From positions 1-41,718 of the forward strand of contig JALEMF010000017.1 in assembly GCA_022768005.1 (NCBI GenBank): a stretch of 41,718 nt of DNA. Reading direction: 5' to 3'. This stretch comes from Bacteroidales bacterium. Its GTDB lineage: Bacteria; Bacteroidota; Bacteroidia; Bacteroidales; Muribaculaceae. This document shows, in pieces, positions 10,059 through 19,735 of the stretch. Positions within the stretch are counted from its first letter, which is position 1; each line of letters begins with the position of its first letter. Made by a program: the position numbers and the translations under genes. A model generated the notes under the pieces. It did no database searches and was not told where the DNA came from. It was given only the letters and a program-made list of their open reading frames with translations.

Positions 10059-10090
10059 ACGGCTACGCCTTGGGCGTGGCCGTTTTTGTT
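10059..10090 (+). terminator. Intrinsic terminator of secDF
   Basis: ACGGCTACGCC (10059-10069) pairs with GGCGTGGCCGT (10073-10083) over 11 bp with one G-T wobble, followed by a T-rich stretch. It begins 28 bases after the secDF stop codon. Confidence 0.9.
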
Positions 10091-10095
10091 TGATG

Positions 10096-10119
10096 AAAAG
10101 GGTTAAAAGGGTTAAAAGG
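10096..10119 (+). repeat. 9-nt-period array, copy A1
   Basis: AAAAGGGTT occurs twice in tandem, followed by AAAAGG. The array lies between the secDF and ligA terminators and is one of five purine-rich 9-nt-period stretches in this window. Confidence 0.7.
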
Positions 10120-10149
10120 AAAGAGTCCGGTGCAATACCGAACCCTTTC
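10114..10149 (-). terminator. Intrinsic terminator of ligA
   Basis: Read on the minus strand, GAAAGGGTTCGGT (10149-10137) pairs with ACCGGACTCTTTC (10131-10119) over 13 bp with two wobbles and a five-base loop. The T-rich stretch after it is supplied by the complement of the 9-nt-period array. Confidence 0.8.
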
Positions 10150-10208
10150 TTAAATCAGATAGTTAATAACCTGTCGAACTTTTTGGGATCACTTCACTTG
10201 ATGGGGAT

Positions 10209-12529
<2,321 letters not shown>

Positions 12530-12595
12530 TTTGTAAATTAATTGTTTTAAATGGGTTAGTAAAAAAATTGATTGAATTTGTTAGGTATGTGTGTA

Positions 12596-13093
12596 TTATT
12601 TTCTCGTGATTACCATATACTCGCCGGCGGCTCCCGCGCCAACGTAGTATTTTTGTAATCCGTAGCCTAATTCTGCTGCTTTGCCGGATAAGGGACTGCC
12701 ATAGTTAGCGAAGATGTCGAAACGGCTGCCGCAGTTAGGACAGTATGCTTCGTTTTTTTCGGTGTCAACTTTTATCCTTGTGTCTTTTCTCATTTCAACG
12801 GGGCAGGCGAGGTCGTAGGCAATCGGCATACCGAATGCGTCGCCGACGAGGAGTATGCCGCCGTAGCCTGTTTCAGAGATAGCGGAGTAATTGTAATTAG
12901 CGGGAATACGCTGTTCTTTTATAAAGATGACGTACTGCAATGCTGCCGGGTTTCCGTACAAGTTCCAGTCCGCAACGGTGTTGAAATTCAAGCGTACCGG
13001 AGCAGGCGGAAGACGGTCATCATCAATGCTGTGACACGACGTAAATGACAGTGCTATGACTGCAGATAATAATATTTTAAATATCTTTTCCAT
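12596..13093 (-). CDS. Rieske-like lipoprotein with altered ligand residues
   Basis: A 165-residue protein with a lipoprotein signal (SFTSC, lipobox Cys20), so probably attached to the periplasmic face of a membrane. The C-terminal half looks like a Rieske [2Fe-2S] fold: a first box ACPVE, a second box CPNCGSRFDI and a final GSPLSG, comparable to the CPH ... CPWHGSRFD ... GPA layout of true Rieske proteins. Both histidine ligands are missing: the first is Val or Glu, the second is Cys. It may bind a different metal, or none. Its start codon overlaps the end of argH by 17 bases, showing tight coupling. I know of similar Bacteroidota proteins but not their role. Confidence 0.75.
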   Translation of the reverse strand: MEKIFKILLSAVIALSFTSCHSIDDDRLPPAPVRLNFNTVADWNLYGNPAALQYVIFIKEQRIPANYNYSAISETGYGGILLVGDAFGMPIAYDLACPVEMRKDTRIKVDTEKNEAYCPNCGSRFDIFANYGSPLSGKAAELGYGLQKYYVGAGAAGEYMVITRK

Positions 13094-14426
13094 TTATAAG
13101 TGTGTCAAAAGCTTTGTGGTATGCGTCAAAATTAAATTCTGCAATGGTTCGCTCCATAAGTGCGTGAATACGGTCCGTGCAGAGGTTTCCGATAGAGCCG
13201 GGGTGAGTGTGATTGATGTCTTTTTCCGGAACAAAATCGCCATGCTCTATATCTCTGCCCACTTTGAGGTAGGCGTCACGGAATGGAGTACCGTTAAGCA
13301 CGAGTTTGTTTACTGTTTCAACGGAATACATCATCTTGTATCTGTCATCATCGGCAATGTGTGTGTTAACTTTCATTCCTTCTACCATACGTGTCACCAT
13401 GGCGAGGATTGACTCTATTTCGTCAAATGCAGGCAGGAAATTTTCTTTTATGAGCTGCAAGTCACGGAAATATCCTGAAGGGAGATTTGACGTGATGAGA
13501 GTTATTTCGACAGGAAGAGCCTGAAGTTTATTGCATTTGGCTCTTGTGAGTTCAAATACGTCAGGGTTCTTCTTGTGTGGCATAATTGAAGAACCTGTGG
13601 TAAACTCGTCAGGGAGTTTTATAAATCCGAAGTTCTGAGAGTTAAACAGACAGGCGTCGAAAGCGAGTTTGCCTACAGTGGCAGCAATGGAAGACAGAGC
13701 TTGTGAAACAATTCTTTCCGTCTTTCCGCGTCCCATTTGTGCGTAAACTACGTTGTAGTTCATTGAATCAAAGCCGAGCAGTCGAGTTGTCATTTCTCTG
13801 TCGAGAGGGAATGATGAGCCGTAGCCGGCGGCGGAGCCTAACGGGTTTCTGTTCGAGATACGGTAGGCTGAAAGAAGCATTGTGAGGTCATCAACAAGTG
13901 ACTCTGCGTATGCTCCGAACCAAAGTCCGAAAGATGATGGCATAGCCACTTGCAGGTGAGTATATCCGGGGATAATAACGTCTTTATGGAGTTCGCTTTG
14001 GCATTGAAGAGCGTCAAAAAGGCTTTTTACGGCAGCAGTGACAGTCTCTATTCTTGAACGGATAAATAGTTTCAGATCTACAGCAACCTGGTCGTTTCTT
14101 GAACGTCCGGAGTGAATTTTTTTACCTATGTCTCCGAGTTTTCGAGTGAGGATAAACTCTACTTGTGAGTGAACGTCTTCCACACCTTCTTCAATCACGA
14201 AATCGCCGTTAACAGCGGAGTGATATATATTTCTCAGTTCTTGTATTATCACTTGCTTTTCGTTTTGGTTGAGGAGTCCGATGGATTGAAGCATAGTGAC
14301 GTGTGCAATAGATCCCAATACGTCGTAAGGAGCGAGCATAAGGTCCATTTCACGGTCACGACCGACGGTGTAAAGTTCTACGTCGTGGTCAACAGCGGTA
14401 TCTTTTTCCCAAAGTTTGCGAGCCAT
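13077..14426 (-). CDS. argH: Argininosuccinate lyase
   Basis: Splits argininosuccinate into arginine and fumarate, the last step of arginine synthesis; cytosolic tetramer. At 449 residues it is full length. The fumarase-superfamily signature GSSIMPHKKNPDVFE near residue 275 carries the catalytic serine loop, and HSGRSRNDQVA near residue 105 and GYTHLQVA near residue 150 are further family motifs. It follows the SRPBCC gene by 16 bases and overlaps the downstream lipoprotein gene by 17 bases, so it is embedded in a transcript that probably begins at pyrE. Confidence 0.97.
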   Translation of the reverse strand: MARKLWEKDTAVDHDVELYTVGRDREMDLMLAPYDVLGSIAHVTMLQSIGLLNQNEKQVIIQELRNIYHSAVNGDFVIEEGVEDVHSQVEFILTRKLGDIGKKIHSGRSRNDQVAVDLKLFIRSRIETVTAAVKSLFDALQCQSELHKDVIIPGYTHLQVAMPSSFGLWFGAYAESLVDDLTMLLSAYRISNRNPLGSAAGYGSSFPLDREMTTRLLGFDSMNYNVVYAQMGRGKTERIVSQALSSIAATVGKLAFDACLFNSQNFGFIKLPDEFTTGSSIMPHKKNPDVFELTRAKCNKLQALPVEITLITSNLPSGYFRDLQLIKENFLPAFDEIESILAMVTRMVEGMKVNTHIADDDRYKMMYSVETVNKLVLNGTPFRDAYLKVGRDIEHGDFVPEKDINHTHPGSIGNLCTDRIHALMERTIAEFNFDAYHKAFDTLINGKDI

Positions 14427-14442
14427 AGTGTAAAAAATAATG

Positions 14443-14862
14443 TTATTCGTAAAATTTGCTCAGTGTTTCACCGAATCCGTCTGCAGCCTTTTGGAGTTGA
14501 GGACCGATGATAGGTCGAAGCATCATAGGTACATCTACTTCAATAGCGGTACTTACTTCAGTGCTGTTTTCATTGATGGCATTGAAGTTTACACTAAGTT
14601 CAAGAGGAATCGGAGAACTTTCAGTGCAGAAAACTATTTTAGAAGGTTCTATGCGTTCCTTAATTTTGAGAGCGACTTCACCAACTTGCGGAGTTACGAT
14701 AATGAAACTATCCTCAGTGAAGCGGATAGTGCCCATTTTAGCTTTAACGTCTTCAGGAAGTGATTCTACGCGTTCTTGAAGATTCTGCAGATTGCTGAAT
14801 TTGTCAAATAGGTCCTGTGCGGACTGATTGACGACAGTGGTTTTACCGGTATATTTTGCCAT
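14443..14862 (-). CDS. SRPBCC-fold (START-like) protein
   Basis: A 139-residue soluble protein with the alternating strand pattern of a polyketide cyclase/START-like (SRPBCC) fold: an N-terminal strand and helix (VVNQSAQDLFDKFSNL), a curved sheet and a long C-terminal helix. These proteins hold a hydrophobic ligand or act as chaperone-like binders; no ligand can be named. It lies between pyrE and argH with short gaps (41 and 16 bases), so it is probably co-expressed with nucleotide and arginine synthesis. The family call is moderate. Confidence 0.75.
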   Translation of the reverse strand: MAKYTGKTTVVNQSAQDLFDKFSNLQNLQERVESLPEDVKAKMGTIRFTEDSFIIVTPQVGEVALKIKERIEPSKIVFCTESSPIPLELSVNFNAINENSTEVSTAIEVDVPMMLRPIIGPQLQKAADGFGETLSKFYE

Positions 14863-14903
14863 ATCGGGTTAAAAATGAAATTCAAAAAAACAGGTTATAA
14901 AAA

Positions 14904-15542
14904 TTAGTTTGCAGGAACCCAGTTCTCAGGGTCTGTACGCCATTCGCGGAGTGTTTCGACGTCAGCTTCTTTGATGTAGTCGGTGTCAAGTGCAACTTCA
15001 AGCATTGCGTTGTAGTCGCTGAGTGTGAAGAGTTTCACGCCTGCTTCCTTGAACTTTTCAGCAGCGACAGGAAAATCGTAAGAGAAGATAGCAACCATAC
15101 CCAGTACTTCGCAGCCGGCGAGACGGATAGCGTCAACGGCTTTGAGTGAACTTTTACCTGTAGATACCAAGTCTTCAATCACCACTACTTTCTGTCCCGG
15201 CTTAAGATTGCCTTCGATGAGGTTTTCAAGTCCGTGATCTTTAGGAGTGGAGCGGACGTAAACGTAAGGTAATCCAAGATTGTCAGCGACGAGTGCCCCG
15301 TGAGCGATAGCACCAGTTGCAACGCCGGCAACGGCTTCAACTTCTCCGAAATATTCGAGGATAAGTCTGCTGAGTTCCACTTTAATAAAGTTGCGAATTT
15401 CCGGGTACGACAACGTTTTGCGGTTATCGGTGTAGATAGGAGAATTCCAGCCTGAAGCCCAGACGAAAGGATTCATAGGTTGTAACTTTATTGCTTTGAT
15501 ACTCAATAGTTTTTCAGCCAAAAGGCGCGCTATGATTTTCAT
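14904..15542 (-). CDS. pyrE: Orotate phosphoribosyltransferase
   Basis: Joins orotate to PRPP to make OMP in pyrimidine synthesis. I place the start at the ATG at 15542 (212 residues): the open frame extends 44 residues further upstream, but that stretch is unlike the family and contains the promoter, while the internal start gives MKIIARLLAEKLL and a normal length. The PRPP-binding loop VVVIEDLVSTGKSS is near residue 120, and KDHGLENLIEG fits the catalytic loop. It is the first gene of a minus-strand run reaching ligA. Confidence 0.95.
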   Translation of the reverse strand: MKIIARLLAEKLLSIKAIKLQPMNPFVWASGWNSPIYTDNRKTLSYPEIRNFIKVELSRLILEYFGEVEAVAGVATGAIAHGALVADNLGLPYVYVRSTPKDHGLENLIEGNLKPGQKVVVIEDLVSTGKSSLKAVDAIRLAGCEVLGMVAIFSYDFPVAAEKFKEAGVKLFTLSDYNAMLEVALDTDYIKEADVETLREWRTDPENWVPAN

Positions 15543-15581
15543 GATGAATGAATAAGTGATGTAAAAATTGTTATAATTGTG

Positions 15582-15589
15582 CAAATTTA
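15582..15589 (-). promoter_or_regulatory. Bacteroidota -7 box for the pyrE operon
   Basis: TAAATTTG on the minus strand is an exact TAnnTTTG match 39 bases upstream of the pyrE ATG. It lies inside the open extension of the pyrE frame, which argues that the extension is not translated. Confidence 0.6.
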
Positions 15590-15658
15590 CGCAGAATTTA
15601 TCTAAATACGAGTGTTCATCAAGAAAAATAATTAATTTGTCACTGATTTTAACAGTAA

Positions 15659-15692
15659 TTTGATTGTTATTCACAAAAAATAAATATCTTTG
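15659..15692 (+). promoter_or_regulatory. Promoter of the NfeD-SPFH operon
   Basis: TTTG (15659-15662), a 22-base spacer and TATCTTTG (15685-15692) match the Bacteroidota -33/-7 promoter well. The -7 box overlaps a GTG at 15692 that opens the frame, so translation must begin later, at the ATG at 15725. Confidence 0.75.
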
Positions 15693-15724
15693 TGGAAAAC
15701 AAACGTAAAGAAATAAAAACGGCT

Positions 15725-16183
15725 ATGGATATGTTGGATATAATAAGTACATGGGAATTTTGGCTGATAATCACGGCGGTGTGTGTAGCCCTTGAATTGC
15801 TGACCAATACTTTTGCAATGTTTGCAATGGCAGGCGGTAGTGTGGCGGCAATAATTCTTAGTGCATCAGGTTTCGGTCTGACGGCGCAGATAGTAGGGTT
15901 GGCAGTAGGTTCAATAGTCACTTTTATCTGTTTTAAGCCGATGATGAAAAAGCACCTTGAAAAAACTTCCGGTCCGGAGTATGTAAGCAATATAGATGCT
16001 CTTGTCGGCAAGGAAGTTATATCAAACTGCGATTCCGATGAAAACGGACTTTCAAGAGTTAAAATAGATGGTGATAATTGGCAGATACGTCGTGAAAATC
16101 GCGATCAGATAATGAAAGGAGAGCGCCTCGTAGTGACGGGATACGATTCTATAGTTTTGATAGTGGAAAATGTGAAGGATTAA
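15725..16183 (+). CDS. NfeD-family membrane protein
   Basis: A 152-residue protein with about two to three membrane helices in the first 85 residues (FWLIITAVCVALELL, GSVAAIILSASGFGL, VGSIVTFICF) and a C-terminal OB-fold domain (ALVGKEVIS ... RVKIDGDNWQIRR ... VVTGYDSIVLIVE). This is the short NfeD form that partners SPFH/stomatin proteins in membrane microdomains. The partner gene follows 18 bases downstream, which strongly supports the call. The start was chosen at 15725 because the upstream alternative lies in the promoter. Confidence 0.9.
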   Translation: MDMLDIISTWEFWLIITAVCVALELLTNTFAMFAMAGGSVAAIILSASGFGLTAQIVGLAVGSIVTFICFKPMMKKHLEKTSGPEYVSNIDALVGKEVISNCDSDENGLSRVKIDGDNWQIRRENRDQIMKGERLVVTGYDSIVLIVENVKD

Positions 16184-16201
16184 TTTTTTAAATTTAATAT
16201 T

Positions 16202-17191
16202 ATGAGTATAGAAACTATTATTTTTCTCGCTCTTCTCGTAGTGATTGTGCTAATCATCGTGATGAACGGAGTGATTGTGGTTCCGCAGTCGGAAACACGA
16301 GTTATAGAACGATTGGGACGTTTTCACAGTGTCCTTAATCCGGGTTTGAATTTAATACTGCCTTTTATTGATAAGGCTAAGACGGTGTATATCCGCAAGG
16401 TGGAAAGCGGTCCTTACAAAAGGGCGATAGTAAGAATGTATTCTACCGCAGTCATTGACTTGCGTGAACAGGTTTACGATTTTCCTTCTCAGCAGGTTAT
16501 CACTAAGGATAATGTAACAACTGAAATTAATGCTTTGCTTTATTTCCAAATTGTAGATCCCAAGAAGGCAGTTTACGAAATAGACAATCTTCCTAATGCA
16601 ATAGAGAAGTTGACACAGACGTCTTTGCGTAACGTAATCGGTGAACTTGAACTTGATGAAACGCTTACGTCCCGCGACACTATTAACTCTCGCTTGCAGG
16701 CTATCCTTGATGATGCTACGAATAAGTGGGGCGTTAAAGTAAATCGTGTTGAACTTCAAGATATTACGCCTCCCGAAAGCGTTCGCGAGGCAATGGAAAA
16801 ACAGATGCAGGCAGAGCGAAACCGTCGTGCTGAAATCTTGAATGCAGAGGGTGAAAAGAAGTCACGCATTTTGCGTTCCGAGGGTGAAAGAGAATCAGAA
16901 ATTAACGCTGCAGAAGCTGTCCGTCAGGCTGAAATCCTTCGTGCGGAAGGTGAAGCTAAGGCTCAAATTCTCCGTGCAGAGGCAGAGGCGGAAGCAATAC
17001 GCCGTGTGGCAGAGGCTATAAAGGATACACATACGGATCCTGCTACTTATATGCTTGCAGTGAAGTACATTGAGGCACTTCAGGAGATGGTGTCCGGTAA
17101 GGATAATAAGACTGTGTATATTCCATACGAGGCTTCCGGAATATTGTCATCAATAGGATCTATCAAGGGGCTTTTCAATAAGGGAGAATAA
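16202..17191 (+). CDS. SPFH/Band 7 (stomatin-like, QmcA type) membrane protein
   Basis: A 329-residue membrane scaffold protein. One membrane helix (about residues 3-25) is followed by the SPFH domain (VPQSETRVIERLGRFH, residues about 30-200) and a charged coiled coil of alternating Ala/Glu/Arg (residues about 200-275). Family members form large oligomeric cages or microdomains and often work with membrane proteases; no protease gene is nearby. It forms an operon with the NfeD gene upstream and ends at a good terminator. Confidence 0.93.
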   Translation: MSIETIIFLALLVVIVLIIVMNGVIVVPQSETRVIERLGRFHSVLNPGLNLILPFIDKAKTVYIRKVESGPYKRAIVRMYSTAVIDLREQVYDFPSQQVITKDNVTTEINALLYFQIVDPKKAVYEIDNLPNAIEKLTQTSLRNVIGELELDETLTSRDTINSRLQAILDDATNKWGVKVNRVELQDITPPESVREAMEKQMQAERNRRAEILNAEGEKKSRILRSEGERESEINAAEAVRQAEILRAEGEAKAQILRAEAEAEAIRRVAEAIKDTHTDPATYMLAVKYIEALQEMVSGKDNKTVYIPYEASGILSSIGSIKGLFNKGE

Positions 17192-17218
17192 GTCAGACAT
17201 CAAACTAAAATAAAAAAG

Positions 17219-17251
17219 AGCCTGTCTCACTGTCGTGGGGCGGGTTTTTTT
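17219..17251 (+). terminator. Intrinsic terminator of the NfeD-SPFH operon
   Basis: CCTGTCTCAC (17221-17230) pairs with GTGGGGCGGG (17235-17244) over 10 bp including G-T wobbles, with a four-base loop, followed by seven Ts. Confidence 0.9.
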
Positions 17252-17260
17252 GTTGGGAAG

Positions 17261-17295
17261 TTAAAGGACTGAAAGGGCTTCAATGATAAAAAGGA
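17261..17295 (+). repeat. 9-nt-period array, copy A2
   Basis: Degenerate tandem units TTAAAGGAC, TGAAAGGGC, TTCAATGAT and AAAAAGG spaced nine bases apart, immediately after the SPFH terminator. Same family as 10096-10119. Confidence 0.6.
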
Positions 17296-17304
17296 AAATA
17301 TATT

Positions 17305-17336
17305 GAGATTTTTTGGCAATATTGCCGGTTTTTCTC
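17305..17336. repeat. ATPase-1 palindromic element R1 (downstream copy)
   Basis: A 32-base element with outer GAGA/TCTC and a perfect 12-base palindrome GGCAATATTGCC at its core. It lies 10 bases beyond the stop codon of the 17347-18603 ATPase gene and differs from R2 by one base. Confidence 0.9.
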
Positions 17337-17346
17337 AGTGGAATGA

Positions 17347-18603
17347 CTAAGCCGTAAAAATACTGTTGCTATCTGTCAGAAATTCAATAAGTCCGATTGT
17401 CAGGATACCGTTGTCGTCAGTCCAAGCCTTAATGTCATCTTTTACTATTATTATTTTTTTAAATGAATCATTGATTCTGAGTAATGATGCTAATTCCTGT
17501 TTCCGCTTTTCATCATTTGGCATAGCCAGAGCAGATTGTATATAATATCGCTTGCTCCCCTCGTTTACTACAAAATCTACTTCGAGTTGTTTCCTTTGCC
17601 ACTTGTTGTTATTGTCAATGTATCGTTGTTCAATAATGCCAACATCAACTTTACAACCTCTGCGGCGCAACTCATTGTAGATAATATTTTCCATAATGTG
17701 GCTTTCTTCTTGTTGTCTCAATCCAAGAATAGCGTTTCTTAATCCTAGATCCGTGAAATAGAATTTAGACAAACTGCCAATGTATTTTTTGCCTTTAATG
17801 TCGTATCTCGTAGCCTTTTCCAATATAAAGGCATCTTCCATATATCCGAGGTATTTGTCTATGGTGTTTGTACTTATGCTTACGTTCTTAATGCTCCTGA
17901 ATGTGTTAGACAATTTAGAAGTGTTTGTAGGTGCGCCGATGCCCGAAGCGACTATTCTGACAAGTTCTTCAAATTCCGCTTTATTCTTTATCCGATGACG
18001 TTCAAGAATGTCTATCAGATATACGCTTTCAAATAGTTTTGTGAGATAGTCAAGTTTCTTTTTATCAGTTTCAAGTGATAGAATATGTGGCAAACCTCCG
18101 AATGTGTAATAATCTTTCCAAGCATCAGCCGGGCGTAGTCCGGTCCCTTCGCAATATTCCGAGAGTGATAAAGGATATAAACGAATTTCATCACCACGAC
18201 CGCGAAATTCCGTAATTATGTCACTTGAAAGAAATTTTGAATTGCTTCCGGTGACATATACATCGGCATTGTCAATGCGTAGCAGGCTATTCAGGACTTC
18301 TTCGAATTTCGGGACGAGTTGTACTTCATCAAGAAGAATGTAGTACGTGTTATCATCGGTCATTTGTGATTTAATAAAGCGATACAGTGTGAGCGGTTGG
18401 CGAAGTTCGGCGTTTTCAATATCATCAAGTGCAATCTTTATTATATGGTCATCTTTGATGCCGATATTTTTCAGATATTCGGGAAATATTTTGAAAAGCA
18501 GATATGATTTTCCACAACGACGAATACCCGTGACTATTTTTATCAATCCGTTATTGTTGCCGGCAATTAGTTGTTGTAAATAGAAGTCTCTTCGTACTTT
18601 CAT
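17347..18603 (-). CDS. AAA_14/DUF4143 ATPase (copy 1)
   Basis: A 418-residue ATPase of the COG1373 type. Visible parts: Walker A GIRRCGKS (residues 26-33), Walker B ILLDE with Asp92-Glu93, a sensor-like VTGSNSKFL, an EFRGRGDEIRLYPLS segment, then the DUF4143 region from about residue 165 with a winged-helix-like part (LSNTFRSI ... TIDKYLGYMEDAFIL). The C-terminus resembles a PD-(D/E)xK nuclease fold (NELRRRG ... LEVDFV ... YIQSA), but the usual catalytic lysine position is not a lysine. The role of this family is unsettled. Three copies of one palindromic element surround the gene: one after the stop, one in the leader and one farther upstream. It is homologous to the gene at 32947-34191. Confidence 0.92.
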   Translation of the reverse strand: MKVRRDFYLQQLIAGNNNGLIKIVTGIRRCGKSYLLFKIFPEYLKNIGIKDDHIIKIALDDIENAELRQPLTLYRFIKSQMTDDNTYYILLDEVQLVPKFEEVLNSLLRIDNADVYVTGSNSKFLSSDIITEFRGRGDEIRLYPLSLSEYCEGTGLRPADAWKDYYTFGGLPHILSLETDKKKLDYLTKLFESVYLIDILERHRIKNKAEFEELVRIVASGIGAPTNTSKLSNTFRSIKNVSISTNTIDKYLGYMEDAFILEKATRYDIKGKKYIGSLSKFYFTDLGLRNAILGLRQQEESHIMENIIYNELRRRGCKVDVGIIEQRYIDNNNKWQRKQLEVDFVVNEGSKRYYIQSALAMPNDEKRKQELASLLRINDSFKKIIIVKDDIKAWTDDNGILTIGLIEFLTDSNSIFTA

Positions 18604-18616
18604 AATATTTTATATT

Positions 18617-18648
18617 GAGATTTTTTGGCAATATTGCCGTTTTTTCTC
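18617..18648. repeat. ATPase-1 palindromic element R2 (leader copy)
   Basis: A 32-base element, 31 of 32 bases identical to R1 and in the same orientation, with the GGCAATATTGCC core. It lies between the -7 box (18651-18658) and the ATG at 18603, thus over the expected transcription start. It could be an operator or an mRNA leader structure. Confidence 0.9.
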
Positions 18649-18650
18649 TG

Positions 18651-18658
18651 CAAATTTA
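18651..18658 (-). promoter_or_regulatory. -7 box for ATPase copy 1
   Basis: TAAATTTG on the minus strand, an exact TAnnTTTG match, only two bases upstream of element R2. The -33 element is weak. Confidence 0.6.
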
Positions 18659-18690
18659 ATGATAATTTGAATATAGTGTGCTTTTCTATA

Positions 18691-18722
18691 GAGAAAAAAT
18701 GGCAATATTGCCGGTTTTTCTC
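18691..18722. repeat. ATPase-1 palindromic element R3 (distal upstream copy)
   Basis: A 32-base element with eight-base outer arms GAGAAAAA/TTTTTCTC and the same GGCAATATTGCC core, centred about 74 bases upstream of R2. On the minus strand it ends in TTTTTTCTC, so it could also help terminate the transcript coming from the MBL-hydrolase gene. Confidence 0.9.
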
Positions 18723-18787
18723 TGTAATGTGTCTGTGCATGCTCTAATATATTACAAAGTGGGGAAAATATCAGGAGGAGGTAATTT

Positions 18788-19720
18788 TTATTCCTTAGGT
18801 TCAAGGACGAATAATGGACTTGGGTCAAATCGGGGGAGTGCGAATACTTGGAGGTCAGCTTCTCTGGATTCAAGCGACTCAGATGCGTCTCCCATTGTTA
18901 TTCCGGCAGCAGTCAGTGCCTTATGCATTTCTTCAAGAGCTATTTCCTGCGTGTTATTGTCGTGAGAAAGGTGACAGAGGAATACGTGTGATAGTTTAGG
19001 AGTGTAAATTTGTGCAATATATGCTGCAGCGGCTTTATTGTCCAAGTGTCCTGTTTCATTCATTATTCTTGCTTGCAGGTGTAGCGGATATTTGCCGTGA
19101 GTGAGCATATACTCATCGTAGTTTGATTCAAGCATGATGTAATTCGCTTGTCGGAGGTAATAGTCCACTCTGTCACTGATACGCCCTAAGTCTGTGGCAA
19201 TGGCGAATTTAATTCCTTCGACTTCAATGTAAAAGCCTACGCTATCCTTGCTGTCGTGCAGTGTGGTAAATGCCGTGACTTTGAAGTTACCCACCGTTAT
19301 CGGAGTCTCAATGAAGATGGGACGGTGGTAATCTCTGAGTCGAGGTGTAAGGCTGTGGCGCAGGAAAATTCCGCTTAGACACTTAGGGGTGCATATCACG
19401 GCAATATGCGGATATTTCTTCACGAACTTGTAGGCATAACGGACGTGGTCCGCATGGTCGTGCGTGAGGAGAATGGCTTTGATGCAGGACATAGATATCC
19501 CGTAGCGCTTTAGTACCGGGACGACATTTTCCGGCTTGATGCCGGCATCTATGAGTACTCCCTGATTTTTATCGCCTAAATATTCACAGTTACCGCTGCT
19601 TCCGCTACCAAATGAAATAAAAAACAACTTTTGAGGTTCTTGTACAGGTGTAGATTCTATCTTGTCAAGGTAATCAAAAATTGAAGGACTTCCGTTATTA
19701 TTTATCTTTATACGCGGCAT
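18788..19720 (-). CDS. MBL-fold metallo-hydrolase (YycJ/WalJ-like)
   Basis: A 310-residue metallo-beta-lactamase-fold hydrolase. The metal site is clear: THDHADH near residue 86-92, then HD in FTTLHDSKD and a DLG loop (ATDLGRIS). The domain starts near residue 30 with ISFGSGSSGN, typical of the YycJ group, which are predicted 5'-exonuclease-like enzymes linked to DNA repair or the cell-wall regulatory cluster in Firmicutes. The N-terminal 30 residues are an extension of unknown role. It is the last gene of a minus-strand group with miaB and a methyltransferase, 15 bases from its neighbour. Confidence 0.88.
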   Translation of the reverse strand: MPRIKINNNGSPSIFDYLDKIESTPVQEPQKLFFISFGSGSSGNCEYLGDKNQGVLIDAGIKPENVVPVLKRYGISMSCIKAILLTHDHADHVRYAYKFVKKYPHIAVICTPKCLSGIFLRHSLTPRLRDYHRPIFIETPITVGNFKVTAFTTLHDSKDSVGFYIEVEGIKFAIATDLGRISDRVDYYLRQANYIMLESNYDEYMLTHGKYPLHLQARIMNETGHLDNKAAAAYIAQIYTPKLSHVFLCHLSHDNNTQEIALEEMHKALTAAGITMGDASESLESREADLQVFALPRFDPSPLFVLEPKE

Positions 19721-19735
19721 AAGTGAATATTGAGT

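Noticed and set aside
17305..17336. R1 considered simply as the terminator of ATPase copy 1
   Set aside because: On the minus strand the core is followed by As, not Ts, and the same element in the same orientation occurs in the gene's leader. A terminator role alone does not explain it.
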